Source of the DNA: Sulfurimicrobium sp031426915
GTDB taxonomy: Bacteria; Pseudomonadota; Gammaproteobacteria; Burkholderiales; Sulfuricellaceae
DNA length: 64,000 bases
Direction of reading: 5' to 3'
Assembly: GCA_031426915.1 (NCBI GenBank)
Contig: JASJPB010000043.1
Location: 1 to 64,000 of the forward strand
The notes beneath the pieces are model-generated. The model did not search any database and was not told the DNA's origin. It saw only the letters and a list, made by a program, of their open reading frames with translations. The translations under genes and the position numbers were made by a program. Below are positions 46,812 through 55,198 of the stretch, piece after piece. How positions within the stretch are numbered: position 1 is the stretch's first letter; every line of letters begins with the position of its first letter.

Positions 46812-47267
46812 ATGGCTTACAAAACTCCCGTCTCCGTCCTGGTCGTGATTTACACGCCCGACTTGCAGGTATTGTTGCTGGAACGTGCCGATCACCCGGC
46901 TTACTGGCAGTCGGTAACCGGCAGTTGCGAGCCCGGCGAAAGCCTGCACCAGACCGCGCAGCGCGAAGTGGCCGAGGAAACAGGGCTGGATGCCGGCTCA
47001 TTCAAGCTCAGCGACTGGCGTACGCAGAATGTTTTTGAAATCTATCCCGAGTGGCGCCACCGTTACGCCCCCGGCGTAACCCACAATACCGAACACATGT
47101 TCGGGTTGCTCATCCCCGAGCCGATGCCCATCAAACTGGCTGCGCGCGAACACCTCGATTGCGTCTGGCTGCCTTATCGCGAAGCGGCGCGGAAAGTGTT
47201 TTCCTGGACCAACGTGGCAGCGCTGGAACGCCTGCCCGAGATGGCAGCTGCCCATAGCGCAGATTGA
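46812..47267 (+). CDS. nudB: Dihydroneopterin triphosphate diphosphatase
   Basis: 151 aa Nudix hydrolase. The Nudix box G-x5-E-x7-REV-x-EE-x-G is complete (GSCEPGE ... REVAEETGL, about residues 38-60). Sequence context (VTGSCEPGESLHQTAQREVAEE, HNTEHMFGL, WLPYREAA) resembles E. coli NudB, which removes pyrophosphate from dihydroneopterin triphosphate in folate synthesis. ATG 46812 (MAYKTPVSVLVVIY) is chosen; longer reading enters the rhodanese gene. aspS-nudB proximity is conserved. Confidence 0.88.
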   Translation: MAYKTPVSVLVVIYTPDLQVLLLERADHPAYWQSVTGSCEPGESLHQTAQREVAEETGLDAGSFKLSDWRTQNVFEIYPEWRHRYAPGVTHNTEHMFGLLIPEPMPIKLAAREHLDCVWLPYREAARKVFSWTNVAALERLPEMAAAHSAD

Positions 47268-47340
47268 CAGCCAGGAAATGCCCCGGCTAGCACAGCTGTG
47301 TTACATTTGTCGCATTATCGCAACAGGGTTGCCGGCAACG

Positions 47341-49545
47341 ATGAGTGCGCTTTCCACCAAGTATCGCGTTCCAGGAGATTTCTGGGGGGGGCTGGCCGCC
47401 ATGCTGGTTGCCTTGCCGGCGGCAGTGGCCTTCGGTGTTACCATCTATGCGGCGATCAGCCCGCAGTATGCCGCCTTCGGGGCGCTGGCCGGGATACTCG
47501 GCGCTACCGCGCTGGGACTGATCGCTCCGACCCTGGGCGGCACCGACCGTCTCATCAGCGCGCCCTGCGCCCCTGCTGCCGCCGTGCTGGCCGCGTTTGC
47601 GATCGAACTGGTCAAGCAGGGCGTGGCTCCCGGGACCATCGTCCTGCTGCTCACGGTACTTGGCATTCTGGCCGGTCTGATCCAGATGCTGATCGGCTTT
47701 ATCGGCCTCGGAAAACTGATCAAGTACATCCCCTACACGGTGGTCAGCGGCTACCTGAGCGGCGTGGGCCTCATCATCATCGGCAGCCAGATTCCGAAGT
47801 TTGTCGGCATACCTGCCGGCTCGGCCTGGTGGGAGGCGCTCCTTTCCGCGCAACTCTGGGACATGCGCAGCATTGCAGTCGGTTCGGCGACGGTGGTGGT
47901 GGCGCTGGTCGCGCCCAGGATCACGAAAGCCATCCCCGGCACCATCCTCGGCATTATCGCCGGCGTGGCGACTTACTTCGCGCTGGCCAATAACGATCCT
48001 TCCATGCTGACGCTGAGCGGAAACACGTTGGTGCTCGGACCCCTCGGTGCCACCGGAGAAGGCTATATCGGAGCGATCACCGGGCGTTGGTATGAGATCG
48101 GCGAGTTGAAACTTTCCCAGGTCGCCGGCCTGCTCGGCAACGCGCTCACCCTCGCCGCGCTGCTCTCCATCGATACCCTGAAGACCTGCGTGGTGCTCGA
48201 CCAGATGACGCGAACGCGTCACGAGCCCAACCGCGAACTGGCCGCGCAGGGGATCGCCAACGTTGCCTCGTCGGTCATCGGCGGCATTCCCGGTTCGGGC
48301 ACCATGGGTGCAACCATGGTGAATCTGAGCAGCGGCGCGCAAACCCGCGTTTCCGGCATCGCCGAGGGCGCGCTGTCGCTGCTGGCCGCACTGGCGCTGG
48401 GCTCGTTTATCGCCTGGATACCGATTGCCACCCTGGCGGGTGTTCTGATCGTCATCGGCTTGCGCATGATCGATACCGAACCCCTGCGCTTCCTCGAATC
48501 GCGTGCCACGGTGTTCGATTTCGCGGTAGTGGTTACCGTCATCGCTGCGGCGCTGACGGTCGGCTTGATCGCCGCCTCCGCCGCGGGTGTCGCCATGTCC
48601 ATTATTCTTTTCGTGCGCGAGCAGGTCGGCGGTTCGGTGGTGCGGCGCAAGTCTTTCGTCAACCAGCGCTCGTCCACCTGGTACCGCCCCGAGGCCGAAA
48701 TGCGCATCATCGAACAAAAAGGCGACAAGGCGGTCATTCTCGAATTGCAGGGCAGCCTGTTCTTCGGCACCACCTACCAGCTTTACTCGGAGCTCGAACC
48801 GGAAATCAAGACGCGTGATTTTGTCATTCTCGACATGCGGCGGGTGCAGTCTGTGGACATCACTGCCGCGCACATGCTTAACCAGGTGCGCGACATGCTG
48901 ACGGAGCGCGGCGTTCCACTGCTGCTGAGCAACATCCGCGAGCAGTTGCCCAGTGGCAAAAACCTGCGCGAGTTCTTTGAACAGACCGGCTTTATCCGCG
49001 CCACAGACGCGATACCGGTTTTCCAGACCATCGAAGACGCAATCGAATGGGTGGAAGAGCGCCTGGTAGGCGACACCTTGCAAGCGGTCAACGAGGAAGT
49101 CCCCTTGATGTTGCAGGAAATGGAGCTGTTCCGGGGGCGCAAGGACGAGACCCTGGCCGATCTGGAAACGCGCATGGAACAGCGCACCGTCAAGGCCGGG
49201 GAATGCATCTATTCGATTGGCGACGCGGGCAGCGAGCTTTACCTCATCCGTCGCGGCGAAATCCGGATCATGGCGCCGATCAGCGGCAGCCGCCGCTTGC
49301 ACCATATCGCAACCTTCGGACGCGGGGATTTTTTCGGTGGCCTGGCCTTCCTCGACGGCCATCCGCGTGGCGACAATGCCATTGCCCACGCCGACACCGA
49401 CCTGTTCGTGCTCTCGCTCGCGCAGTTCAATCAGCTTTCGGAGGAACACAAGCGGCTGGCATTCACGCTGTTGAGCGCCATCTCCCGTACCTTGGCGCAG
49501 CGCTTGCGGCATGCCGATGGCGAGCTGACGCTGCTGCAGCAATAG
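47341..49545 (+). CDS. SulP anion transporter fused to STAS and cyclic-nucleotide-binding domains
   Basis: 734 aa. Residues about 1-430 form a SulP/SLC26 membrane domain with GGTDRLISAPCAPAAAV and GNALTLAALLSIDTLKTCVV. A STAS domain follows (about 453-560; ILDMRRVQSVDITAAHML, lacking the phosphorylatable DSSG serine). A CRP-type domain occupies about 606-725 (AGECIYSIGDAGSELYLIRRGEI). In its ligand cassette the canonical FGE is FGG, while the phosphate-contacting Arg (GHPRGDN) is kept. Anion substrate (sulfate, bicarbonate or other) cannot be told. ATG 47341 gives the expected N-terminus. Confidence 0.88.
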   Translation: MSALSTKYRVPGDFWGGLAAMLVALPAAVAFGVTIYAAISPQYAAFGALAGILGATALGLIAPTLGGTDRLISAPCAPAAAVLAAFAIELVKQGVAPGTIVLLLTVLGILAGLIQMLIGFIGLGKLIKYIPYTVVSGYLSGVGLIIIGSQIPKFVGIPAGSAWWEALLSAQLWDMRSIAVGSATVVVALVAPRITKAIPGTILGIIAGVATYFALANNDPSMLTLSGNTLVLGPLGATGEGYIGAITGRWYEIGELKLSQVAGLLGNALTLAALLSIDTLKTCVVLDQMTRTRHEPNRELAAQGIANVASSVIGGIPGSGTMGATMVNLSSGAQTRVSGIAEGALSLLAALALGSFIAWIPIATLAGVLIVIGLRMIDTEPLRFLESRATVFDFAVVVTVIAAALTVGLIAASAAGVAMSIILFVREQVGGSVVRRKSFVNQRSSTWYRPEAEMRIIEQKGDKAVILELQGSLFFGTTYQLYSELEPEIKTRDFVILDMRRVQSVDITAAHMLNQVRDMLTERGVPLLLSNIREQLPSGKNLREFFEQTGFIRATDAIPVFQTIEDAIEWVEERLVGDTLQAVNEEVPLMLQEMELFRGRKDETLADLETRMEQRTVKAGECIYSIGDAGSELYLIRRGEIRIMAPISGSRRLHHIATFGRGDFFGGLAFLDGHPRGDNAIAHADTDLFVLSLAQFNQLSEEHKRLAFTLLSAISRTLAQRLRHADGELTLLQQ

Positions 49546-49644
49546 TCTTCCCGGGCGTTTCCCCGCAGTCAGACGCGGGATGGGCTGGAATTTTGCGGCC
49601 AGTGTGGTAAGTTTACGCCTTTGCCTCGCAGCCATTAACCCGCC

Positions 49645-50751
49645 ATGTCCATTCCGATCCCCGCCGCCATTCCCTTCGATCTGTATGCACGCCTCAGCGA
49701 TGAGCAGTGCCTTGAGCGCATCGTGGCCGCCAAGGCCGCGCTGGGCAAACGGCTGGTGATCCTGGGGCATCATTACCAGCGCGACGACGTGATTCGCCAT
49801 GCCGATTTCACCGGCGACTCGCTCAAGCTGTCGCGCCAGGCGGCGAATTCCGAAGCGGAATACATCGTGTTCTGCGGCGTGCATTTCATGGCCGAGGTGG
49901 CGGACATCCTGTCGCGTCCGGAGCAGGTTTCCATCCTGCCCGACTTGTCCGCCGGCTGCTCCATGGCGGACATGGCCTCGCTGGCCAAGGTCGAGCGTGC
50001 CTGGCGCGAGCTCAAGACGGTGCTCGATCCCGACCAGAGTGTCACCCCGGTCACCTACATCAATTCCGCCGCCGACCTCAAGGCCTTCTGCGGCGAGCAC
50101 GGCGGCATCGTGTGCACCTCCGGCAATGCGCCAAAAATCCTCGAGTGGTCCTTCGCCCAGCGCGAAAAGGTATTGTTCTTCCCCGACCAGCACCTGGGAC
50201 GCTGGAGCGGCTACAAGATGGGCATTCCGCTCGACGAAATGGTGCTGTGGGACTACGACCAGCCCATGGGCGGACTGACGCCGGAACAGATCAAAAAAGC
50301 CAAAATCATCCTGTGGAAAGGCCTGTGCTCGGTGCACCAGATGTTCCAGCCCCAGCATATCCAGAAATTCCGCGAGCAGCACCCTGACGGGCTGGTGATT
50401 TCTCACCCCGAATGCAGCTTCGAGGTGTGCCAGTTGTCCGACTACGTCGGCTCCACCGAATACATCATCAAGACCATCGCCGAATCCGCGTCCGGCACCC
50501 ACTGGCTGGTGGGCACCGAGCTTAACCTGGTCAACCGCCTGGCGAACCGCTTCAAGCCGGAAGGCAAGACGGTGCAGTTCATGTCTCCCACGGTGTGCAT
50601 GTGCTCCACCATGGCGCGCATCGATCCGCAGCACTTGGCCTGGATTCTGGAAAATCTGGCGCAGGGCAGGGTGGTGAACCAGATCAGGGTGCCGTCACAG
50701 GAGGCCGAACTGGCGCGCCTGTCGTTGCAGCGCATGCTCGACGCGTCTTGA
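49645..50751 (+). CDS. nadA: Quinolinate synthase
   Basis: NadA, 368 aa, condenses iminoaspartate with dihydroxyacetone phosphate in NAD synthesis, using a [4Fe-4S] cluster. Candidate ligands are Cys105 (GCSMAD), the Cys in GLCSVH and a Cys in TVCMCSTM. GHHYQRDDV near residue 41 is the substrate-binding signature. The stop codon overlaps the probable TTG start of the next gene, and a 123-bp inverted-repeat element begins 26 nt downstream. Confidence 0.96.
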   Translation: MSIPIPAAIPFDLYARLSDEQCLERIVAAKAALGKRLVILGHHYQRDDVIRHADFTGDSLKLSRQAANSEAEYIVFCGVHFMAEVADILSRPEQVSILPDLSAGCSMADMASLAKVERAWRELKTVLDPDQSVTPVTYINSAADLKAFCGEHGGIVCTSGNAPKILEWSFAQREKVLFFPDQHLGRWSGYKMGIPLDEMVLWDYDQPMGGLTPEQIKKAKIILWKGLCSVHQMFQPQHIQKFREQHPDGLVISHPECSFEVCQLSDYVGSTEYIIKTIAESASGTHWLVGTELNLVNRLANRFKPEGKTVQFMSPTVCMCSTMARIDPQHLAWILENLAQGRVVNQIRVPSQEAELARLSLQRMLDAS

Positions 50752-52790
50752 AGCTATCCCGACTTCAGACCCCAACTCCCAACCCCTCCCGGCCTCCCCT
50801 TGTCAGGGGAGGTGTCCTTGCGCGCCCCTCCCCTGAAGCGGGTCAAGCAGGCAATCCGCGTAGCGGATGCTCGCACAAGGGGAGGCCGGGAGGGGTTGGG
50901 CTGCTTGAACTTCTCGCCCCGGCCAAGACCGCCGCGATCGGCCGCGAGGCCATTCTGCACGGCGCGGACGCAGTCTATATCGGCGGGCCGTCGTTTGGCG
51001 CGCGCCACAACGCCGTCAACAGCGTCGGTGAGATCGCCGCGCTGGTGGAATTCGCGCACCGCTACCATGCGCGCATCTATGTCACCCTCAACACCATCCT
51101 GCACGATGCCGAATTGGAAACCGCACGCCGCCTGATCCATGAATTCTACGCTGCCGGTGTCGATGCGCTGATCGTCCAGGATATGGGCCTGCTGGAACTG
51201 GACCTGCCGCCCATCGATCTGCACGCCTCGACCCAGTGCGACATCCGCACCCCGGAAAAGGCGCGTTTCCTGGCCGATGCAGGGTTTTCGCAAATCGTGC
51301 TGGCGCGCGAACTGACGTTGGCGGAAATCGCCGCCGTGCGCGCGGCCGTGCCGGCGGATACCGTGATCGAACACTTCATCCACGGTGCGCTATGCGTGGC
51401 TTTTTCCGGCCAGTGCTACATCAGCCACGCGCAAACCGGGCGTAGCGCGAACCGCGGCGACTGCTCCCAGGCCTGCCGCCTGCCCTATACCCTGCAGGAC
51501 GGCGCGGGTCGTGTGGTGGCCTTCGACAAGCATTTGCTGTCGGTCAAGGACAACAACCAGAGCGACAACCTGCGCGCGCTGGTCGATGCCGGGGTGCAGA
51601 GCTTCAAGATCGAGGGGCGCTACAAGGAAGCCGCCTACGTCAAGAACATCACCGGCCACTACCGCCAACTGCTCGACGCGATCCTCGCCGAACGGCCGGA
51701 TCTGGCGCCCGCCTCCAGCGGCCGTACCCAATTGCTGTTTACGCCCAATCCGGACAAGACCTTTCATCGCGGCGCGACCGACTACTTCTCCAATGGCCGC
51801 AAGGCCGACATCGGCGCCTTCGATACCCCGGCTTTCGTCGGCGTCCCGCTCGGCACCGTGACGCGCATCGGCGCGGACTGGTTCGAGCTGGAAGCGAACG
51901 AGCCGCTTGCCAACGGCGACGGGCTGACCTACCTGCACAAGCGAGAGGTGATCGGCATCCAGGCCAACCGCGCCGAGCGTGTGGGGAAAGGCGAACTCTG
52001 GCGCGTGTGGCCGAACGAGCCGATCAGTAGCCTGCCGGGCCTGAAAGCCGGCACGGCGCTGAGTCGCAACCGCGATCATGTCTGGGATCAGGTGCTGACG
52101 AAGAAATCCGCAGAGCGCCGCATCGATGTGAGCGCACGCTTTGGCGACAGCGCCGACGTTTTCACCCTGGCGCTGCAGGACAGCGACGGCATCAGCGCGA
52201 CAGCCAGTGTCATTTTCGACAAGCAGCCGGCACAGAACCCGGCAGAAGCCGAGGCCGCATTGCGCGAGCAGTTGGCCCGCTTCGGCAATACCCTTTTCGC
52301 GCTGCGGCAACTCGATATCGGCTGGAGCCAGCCCTGGTTCGTGCCGTCTTCCATTGCCAACAAACTGCGCCGCGACGCGGTCGAGCAGCTGGAAGCCGCG
52401 CGCCTCAAAGCCTACCAGCGCCCGGCGCGCAAATCCGAAGCGGAGCCGCCCGCCGTTTACCCGGAGGAAACGCTTTCCTACCTGGCCAACGTTTACAACC
52501 AGGCGGCGCGCGCGTTCTACGCCCGGCACGGCGTCAAGCTGATCGATGCCGCCTACGAGGCGCACGAGGAAGCGGGCGAGGTGTCGCTGATGATCACCAA
52601 GCACTGCCTGCGTTACTCCTTCAGCCTGTGCCCCAGACAGGCCAAGGGGATCACGGGCGTGCAGGGCCAGGTGCGCGCTGAGCCGATGATGCTGCTGAAC
52701 GGGAAAGAGCGGCTGATGCTGACATTCGACTGCCAGGCGTGCGAGATGCATGTCATGGGCAAGATGAAAAAGCAGCTGTTGAAGCCATAA
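50748..52790 (+). CDS. rlhA: RlhA-type U32 family protein (23S rRNA C2501 hydroxylation)
   Basis: 680 aa with the TTG start used here. From LLELLAPAKTAAIGREAILHG onward it aligns by eye with E. coli RlhA (YdcP): STQCDIRT, GALCVAFSGQCYISH, GRSANRGDCSQACR, FKIEGRYK and CRYSF-like Cys pairs near the C-terminus (CPRQ, CQACEMHVMGK). E. coli RlhA is needed for 23S rRNA C2501 hydroxylation. The N-terminus is unusual: about 40 codons come from an inverted-repeat element (50778-50900) that is read through without a stop. No ATG exists between the nadA stop and the conserved region; CTG 50901 is another possible start. Confidence 0.88.
   Translation: MKLSRLQTPTPNPSRPPLVRGGVLARPSPEAGQAGNPRSGCSHKGRPGGVGLLELLAPAKTAAIGREAILHGADAVYIGGPSFGARHNAVNSVGEIAALVEFAHRYHARIYVTLNTILHDAELETARRLIHEFYAAGVDALIVQDMGLLELDLPPIDLHASTQCDIRTPEKARFLADAGFSQIVLARELTLAEIAAVRAAVPADTVIEHFIHGALCVAFSGQCYISHAQTGRSANRGDCSQACRLPYTLQDGAGRVVAFDKHLLSVKDNNQSDNLRALVDAGVQSFKIEGRYKEAAYVKNITGHYRQLLDAILAERPDLAPASSGRTQLLFTPNPDKTFHRGATDYFSNGRKADIGAFDTPAFVGVPLGTVTRIGADWFELEANEPLANGDGLTYLHKREVIGIQANRAERVGKGELWRVWPNEPISSLPGLKAGTALSRNRDHVWDQVLTKKSAERRIDVSARFGDSADVFTLALQDSDGISATASVIFDKQPAQNPAEAEAALREQLARFGNTLFALRQLDIGWSQPWFVPSSIANKLRRDAVEQLEAARLKAYQRPARKSEAEPPAVYPEETLSYLANVYNQAARAFYARHGVKLIDAAYEAHEEAGEVSLMITKHCLRYSFSLCPRQAKGITGVQGQVRAEPMMLLNGKERLMLTFDCQACEMHVMGKMKKQLLKP
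50778..50900. repeat. 123-bp element with 26-bp perfect inverted repeats
   Basis: The arms 50778-50803 and 50875-50900 are exact reverse complements over 26 bp (core CCCCTCCCGGCCTCCCC). Inside are two further palindromes: CAGGGGAGG/CCTCCCCTG (about 50804-50835) and ATCCGC-GTA-GCGGAT (about 50853-50867). The structure is that of a small non-autonomous palindromic element (REP or MITE type). No transposase is linked. It lies between the nadA stop and the conserved start of rlhA, in frame with rlhA (123 = 41 codons). Confidence 0.88.
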
Positions 52791-52808
52791 ACCTAAAAAT
52801 GCAATTCA

Positions 52809-52881
52809 AGCCACAGAGGTCACAGAGGTGAAGCGGGTTTCACCTTGTTTTTACTCTGTGAACTCTGTGTTCTCTGTGGCT
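52809..52881. repeat. Palindromic CACAGAG intergenic repeat
   Basis: AGCCACAGAGGTCACAGAG at the left and CTCTGTGTTCTCTGTGGCT at the right form an imperfect inverted repeat of tandem CACAGAG units around a short loop. It follows rlhA by 19 nt and precedes the signal-peptide gene at 52921. Similar CCACAGAGG-type palindromes occur as dispersed intergenic repeats in many bacteria; a terminator role is possible but no T-run follows. Confidence 0.7.
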
Positions 52882-52920
52882 ACTGAGTTCTCAAGGATGA
52901 AACCTGAAGGAGGAATAGCT

Positions 52921-53994
52921 GTGCGAATAGCAGACAACCGGAACCGAACACGGCGTTTATTTTCCACCTGCATGGGCCTGGCCCTGTGCGGTCTGTTAGC
53001 CGCGCCATTCGCCGCTCATGCCGGGCGCTTGCCCCTGCGGGCGGTGGATACGGCGGAAATCCCTGAAATCGTCATTTCGGCGGGGGATTCCGACCGCAAA
53101 CCCTTGCCCTATTACCGCATCGCGCCCGACGTTTATTTTCTCTACGGCAATATAGCCGAGGTCGATGGCAGAAACCGCGGTTTCAACGGCAACGCCGGCT
53201 TCGTCGTGACTGGCGAGGGGGTAGTGGTGATCGACAGCCTGGGCACGCCCAGGCTGGGGCGCAGGCTGATCGCCACGGTGCGCAAGGTGACGGACAAGCC
53301 GATCAAATACCTGATCCTCACCCACAACCATCCCGACCATTCCTACGGCGCGGTGGCGTTCCGGCGCCTTCCCGGCATCAAGATCGTCGGCCACGCGGGC
53401 ACGCTGGACTACCTCAACTCGGACAATCTGCCGGCCTCGGTCGCCTTCCGCCGCCGCATCCTCGGCGCCGACATGAAAGGATTCAAGGGCGTGGAGCCCG
53501 ACATCCTGGTGGGCGGCGAGACCTATAGCCACCACGACTTCACGCTGGGCGGCAAAACCTTCACCGTGTTCAATGCCGACCACCACCATTCCTTCGGCGA
53601 TCTCGTGGTGCACCAGGTGGAAGACCAGATCCTGTGGATTTCCGACCTCGCCTTCAACAATCGCTCCACTTTCATGGGCGATGGCCATTCAGGCGCCGCG
53701 CTGGAGGCAATGGACTGGATGCGCAAGACCTTCCCCGAAACCCGGCTGATGATCCCGGGCCACGGCAGCGCCCAGACACCGCCGTTCCCTATGGTGGAAA
53801 AGACATACAGCTACATCAAGCGCCTGCGCGATGAAATGCGCGCCGCCGTGGAGTCCGGGCAGGACCTGGAAAGCGCGGTGCGCCTGTCCGATTTTGCGGA
53901 CTGGCACGCAATACCGCTCTACCATGAGAACCACAAGAAAAATGCAAATTTCATCTACCGCGAGATGGAACAGGAAGTTTTTTTCGGCAAGTAA
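52921..53994 (+). CDS. Exported metallo-beta-lactamase-fold hydrolase
   Basis: 357 aa. The N-terminus (RRLFSTCMGLALCGLLAAPFAAHA) is a signal peptide with cleavage expected after AHA, so the enzyme should be periplasmic. The metal motif H135-x-H137-x-D139-H140 (THNHPDHS) and later ADHHHSFGD and IPGHGSAQ give the di-zinc set of the fold. It resembles the metallohydrolases found with quinoprotein systems, but no such genes are nearby and the substrate is unknown. GTG 52921 is preceded by GGAGGA; an in-frame ATG at 52897 lacks a site and lies near the repeat. Confidence 0.82.
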   Translation: MRIADNRNRTRRLFSTCMGLALCGLLAAPFAAHAGRLPLRAVDTAEIPEIVISAGDSDRKPLPYYRIAPDVYFLYGNIAEVDGRNRGFNGNAGFVVTGEGVVVIDSLGTPRLGRRLIATVRKVTDKPIKYLILTHNHPDHSYGAVAFRRLPGIKIVGHAGTLDYLNSDNLPASVAFRRRILGADMKGFKGVEPDILVGGETYSHHDFTLGGKTFTVFNADHHHSFGDLVVHQVEDQILWISDLAFNNRSTFMGDGHSGAALEAMDWMRKTFPETRLMIPGHGSAQTPPFPMVEKTYSYIKRLRDEMRAAVESGQDLESAVRLSDFADWHAIPLYHENHKKNANFIYREMEQEVFFGK

Positions 53995-54429
53995 TGCCGT
54001 TCTAAGTTGCGGCGGAGCCACAAGTTTGTGGGTTGGCTCAGCCAAGTGCGATAATCCATGTGCACAAATTATCGGTCAAACACGTGTTACACATAGCCTA
54101 TTACGAAGCTGATGTTGCTGCCTGAGGTAGGCTGGAAAAAATGGAGTCCAACGTTTCTGTAAAATGACGAAACGGAGGACGAAGATGGAACGATTACCAA
54201 AAGGGGTTTACAGCCCTGAATTTCGAGAGCAGGCAGTGCGTCTGCATGGCACCGATCAGCCTACCGTACAACACCGTCGTCTGACTCGTTGTCCTCGTCA
54301 TGGCTCCTTTTTCGCATTTCTCTTTCGGCCTTGGCGCGGTGCTGCTCTGATGCGATCATGAGTTCGAGTTCTGCGATATGCTTTTGGCGAACGCTTTGAC
54401 CGCCGGCCGTTTGTCTGCCAACCACTCTG
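53995..54429. other. 435-bp spacer with hairpin, IS remnant and unexplained segment
   Basis: After the hydrolase gene a hairpin GAGCC...GGCTC with inner CCACAA/TTGTGG occupies about 54015-54039. A transposase remnant starts at 54185. The stretch 54271-54429, downstream of phnP, shows no recognisable gene; it is open on the - strand for about 70 codons without homology I can name. The spacer separates the housekeeping block from the phn operon. Confidence 0.6.
54185..54270 (+). pseudogene. Truncated IS3-family transposase OrfA remnant
   Basis: MERLPKGVYSPEFREQAVRL is the typical N-terminus of an IS3-family OrfA helix-turn-helix protein. After about 28 residues the similarity stops abruptly and no OrfB follows. 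The sequence just upstream (about 54124-54170, TGAGGTAGGCTGGAAAAAATG) looks like the left end of such an element. Only a fragment remains, so it is inactive. It marks past transposition at the distal end of the phn operon. Confidence 0.7.
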
Positions 54430-55197
54430 TCATGGCTTGGCGATTGGCGTGATGACTTCGCCATCTCTGGCAACTGCGACGCAAGAAGGTAAATCTTGGT
54501 GGTTTTTTAGCAACCAGGCATCCAGTTCATGGCTGATATGAGTTAACCAGACCTTGGCAGGCACGAGCGTTCCGGCAATATCTAGGGCGCGAGTCAAGTC
54601 ATTGTGGTTGCGAGGTGAATCGCCTAACGGTGGAAGTGTACAGTCCACTGCCGCCAATTCAGGCTTCCACCCCTTTAAAAATAGTTTCGTTTGAGGTGGC
54701 AAGCCAACGGTATCGGTCAAATAGGCAAAGCGTTGGCCGGCCGTGTCCTCGATCGCATAGCCAAAAGTCACCTTGGAGTGAATAAGAGGCAGTGGCGTGA
54801 GCATCAGATCGCCAATCTTGATCGGAGAAAACTTGGAGAGCCGACGAAATTCAAGAAGCCCGTGGTTCTTATAAAGGTCAGCACAACCTGCCGAATCAGG
54901 TGGCCCGTAGACAGGGATACATTCGCCGATTCCCCAACGCAGATGAAACAGCCCCTGAACGTGATCTGGATGAAAATGCGTCAGTACAATGGCAGTCAGG
55001 CTGCCAGGCGGAAATCGCTCGGTGAGATCTGACAGGCCGGCATCGATCAGAATGCGAGTCTCACCCGCTTCCACCAAAGCCGTGCATGGGCGTCGACGGA
55101 AATTAGTAACTGCTCGTGCCTGCATACAAGCCGGACAATTACAGCCATAGAGCGGCACGCCGCCTGCATCACCAGTGCCGAGAAACGTCACGCGCAT
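54430..55197 (-). CDS. phnP: Phosphoribosyl 1,2-cyclic phosphate phosphodiesterase
   Basis: PhnP, 255 aa, opens 5-phosphoribosyl 1,2-cyclic phosphate to ribose 1,5-bisphosphate. The catalytic metal motif is H74-F-H76-P-D78-H79; a structural zinc site is indicated by Cys19, Cys21 and Cys24 (GCNCPAC) with a C-terminal His (THISHELD). ATG 55197 starts at the conserved MRVTFLGTGDAGG, one base after the phnN stop. Last gene of the operon. Confidence 0.93.
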   Translation of the reverse strand: MRVTFLGTGDAGGVPLYGCNCPACMQARAVTNFRRRPCTALVEAGETRILIDAGLSDLTERFPPGSLTAIVLTHFHPDHVQGLFHLRWGIGECIPVYGPPDSAGCADLYKNHGLLEFRRLSKFSPIKIGDLMLTPLPLIHSKVTFGYAIEDTAGQRFAYLTDTVGLPPQTKLFLKGWKPELAAVDCTLPPLGDSPRNHNDLTRALDIAGTLVPAKVWLTHISHELDAWLLKNHQDLPSCVAVARDGEVITPIAKP

Positions 55198-55198
55198 G

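Noticed and set aside
47287..50634. A very long open frame on the - strand (over 1100 codons) opposite the SulP fusion and nadA
   Set aside because: Its translation is rich in His, Arg, Gln and Gly without domains, and it mirrors the codon bias of the two real genes on the + strand; it is an antisense shadow.
50595..50747. ATG at 50595 as start of the U32/RlhA gene
   Set aside because: It would overlap nadA by 157 nt and add residues with no similarity to RlhA; the TTG at 50748 or CTG at 50901 is more reasonable.
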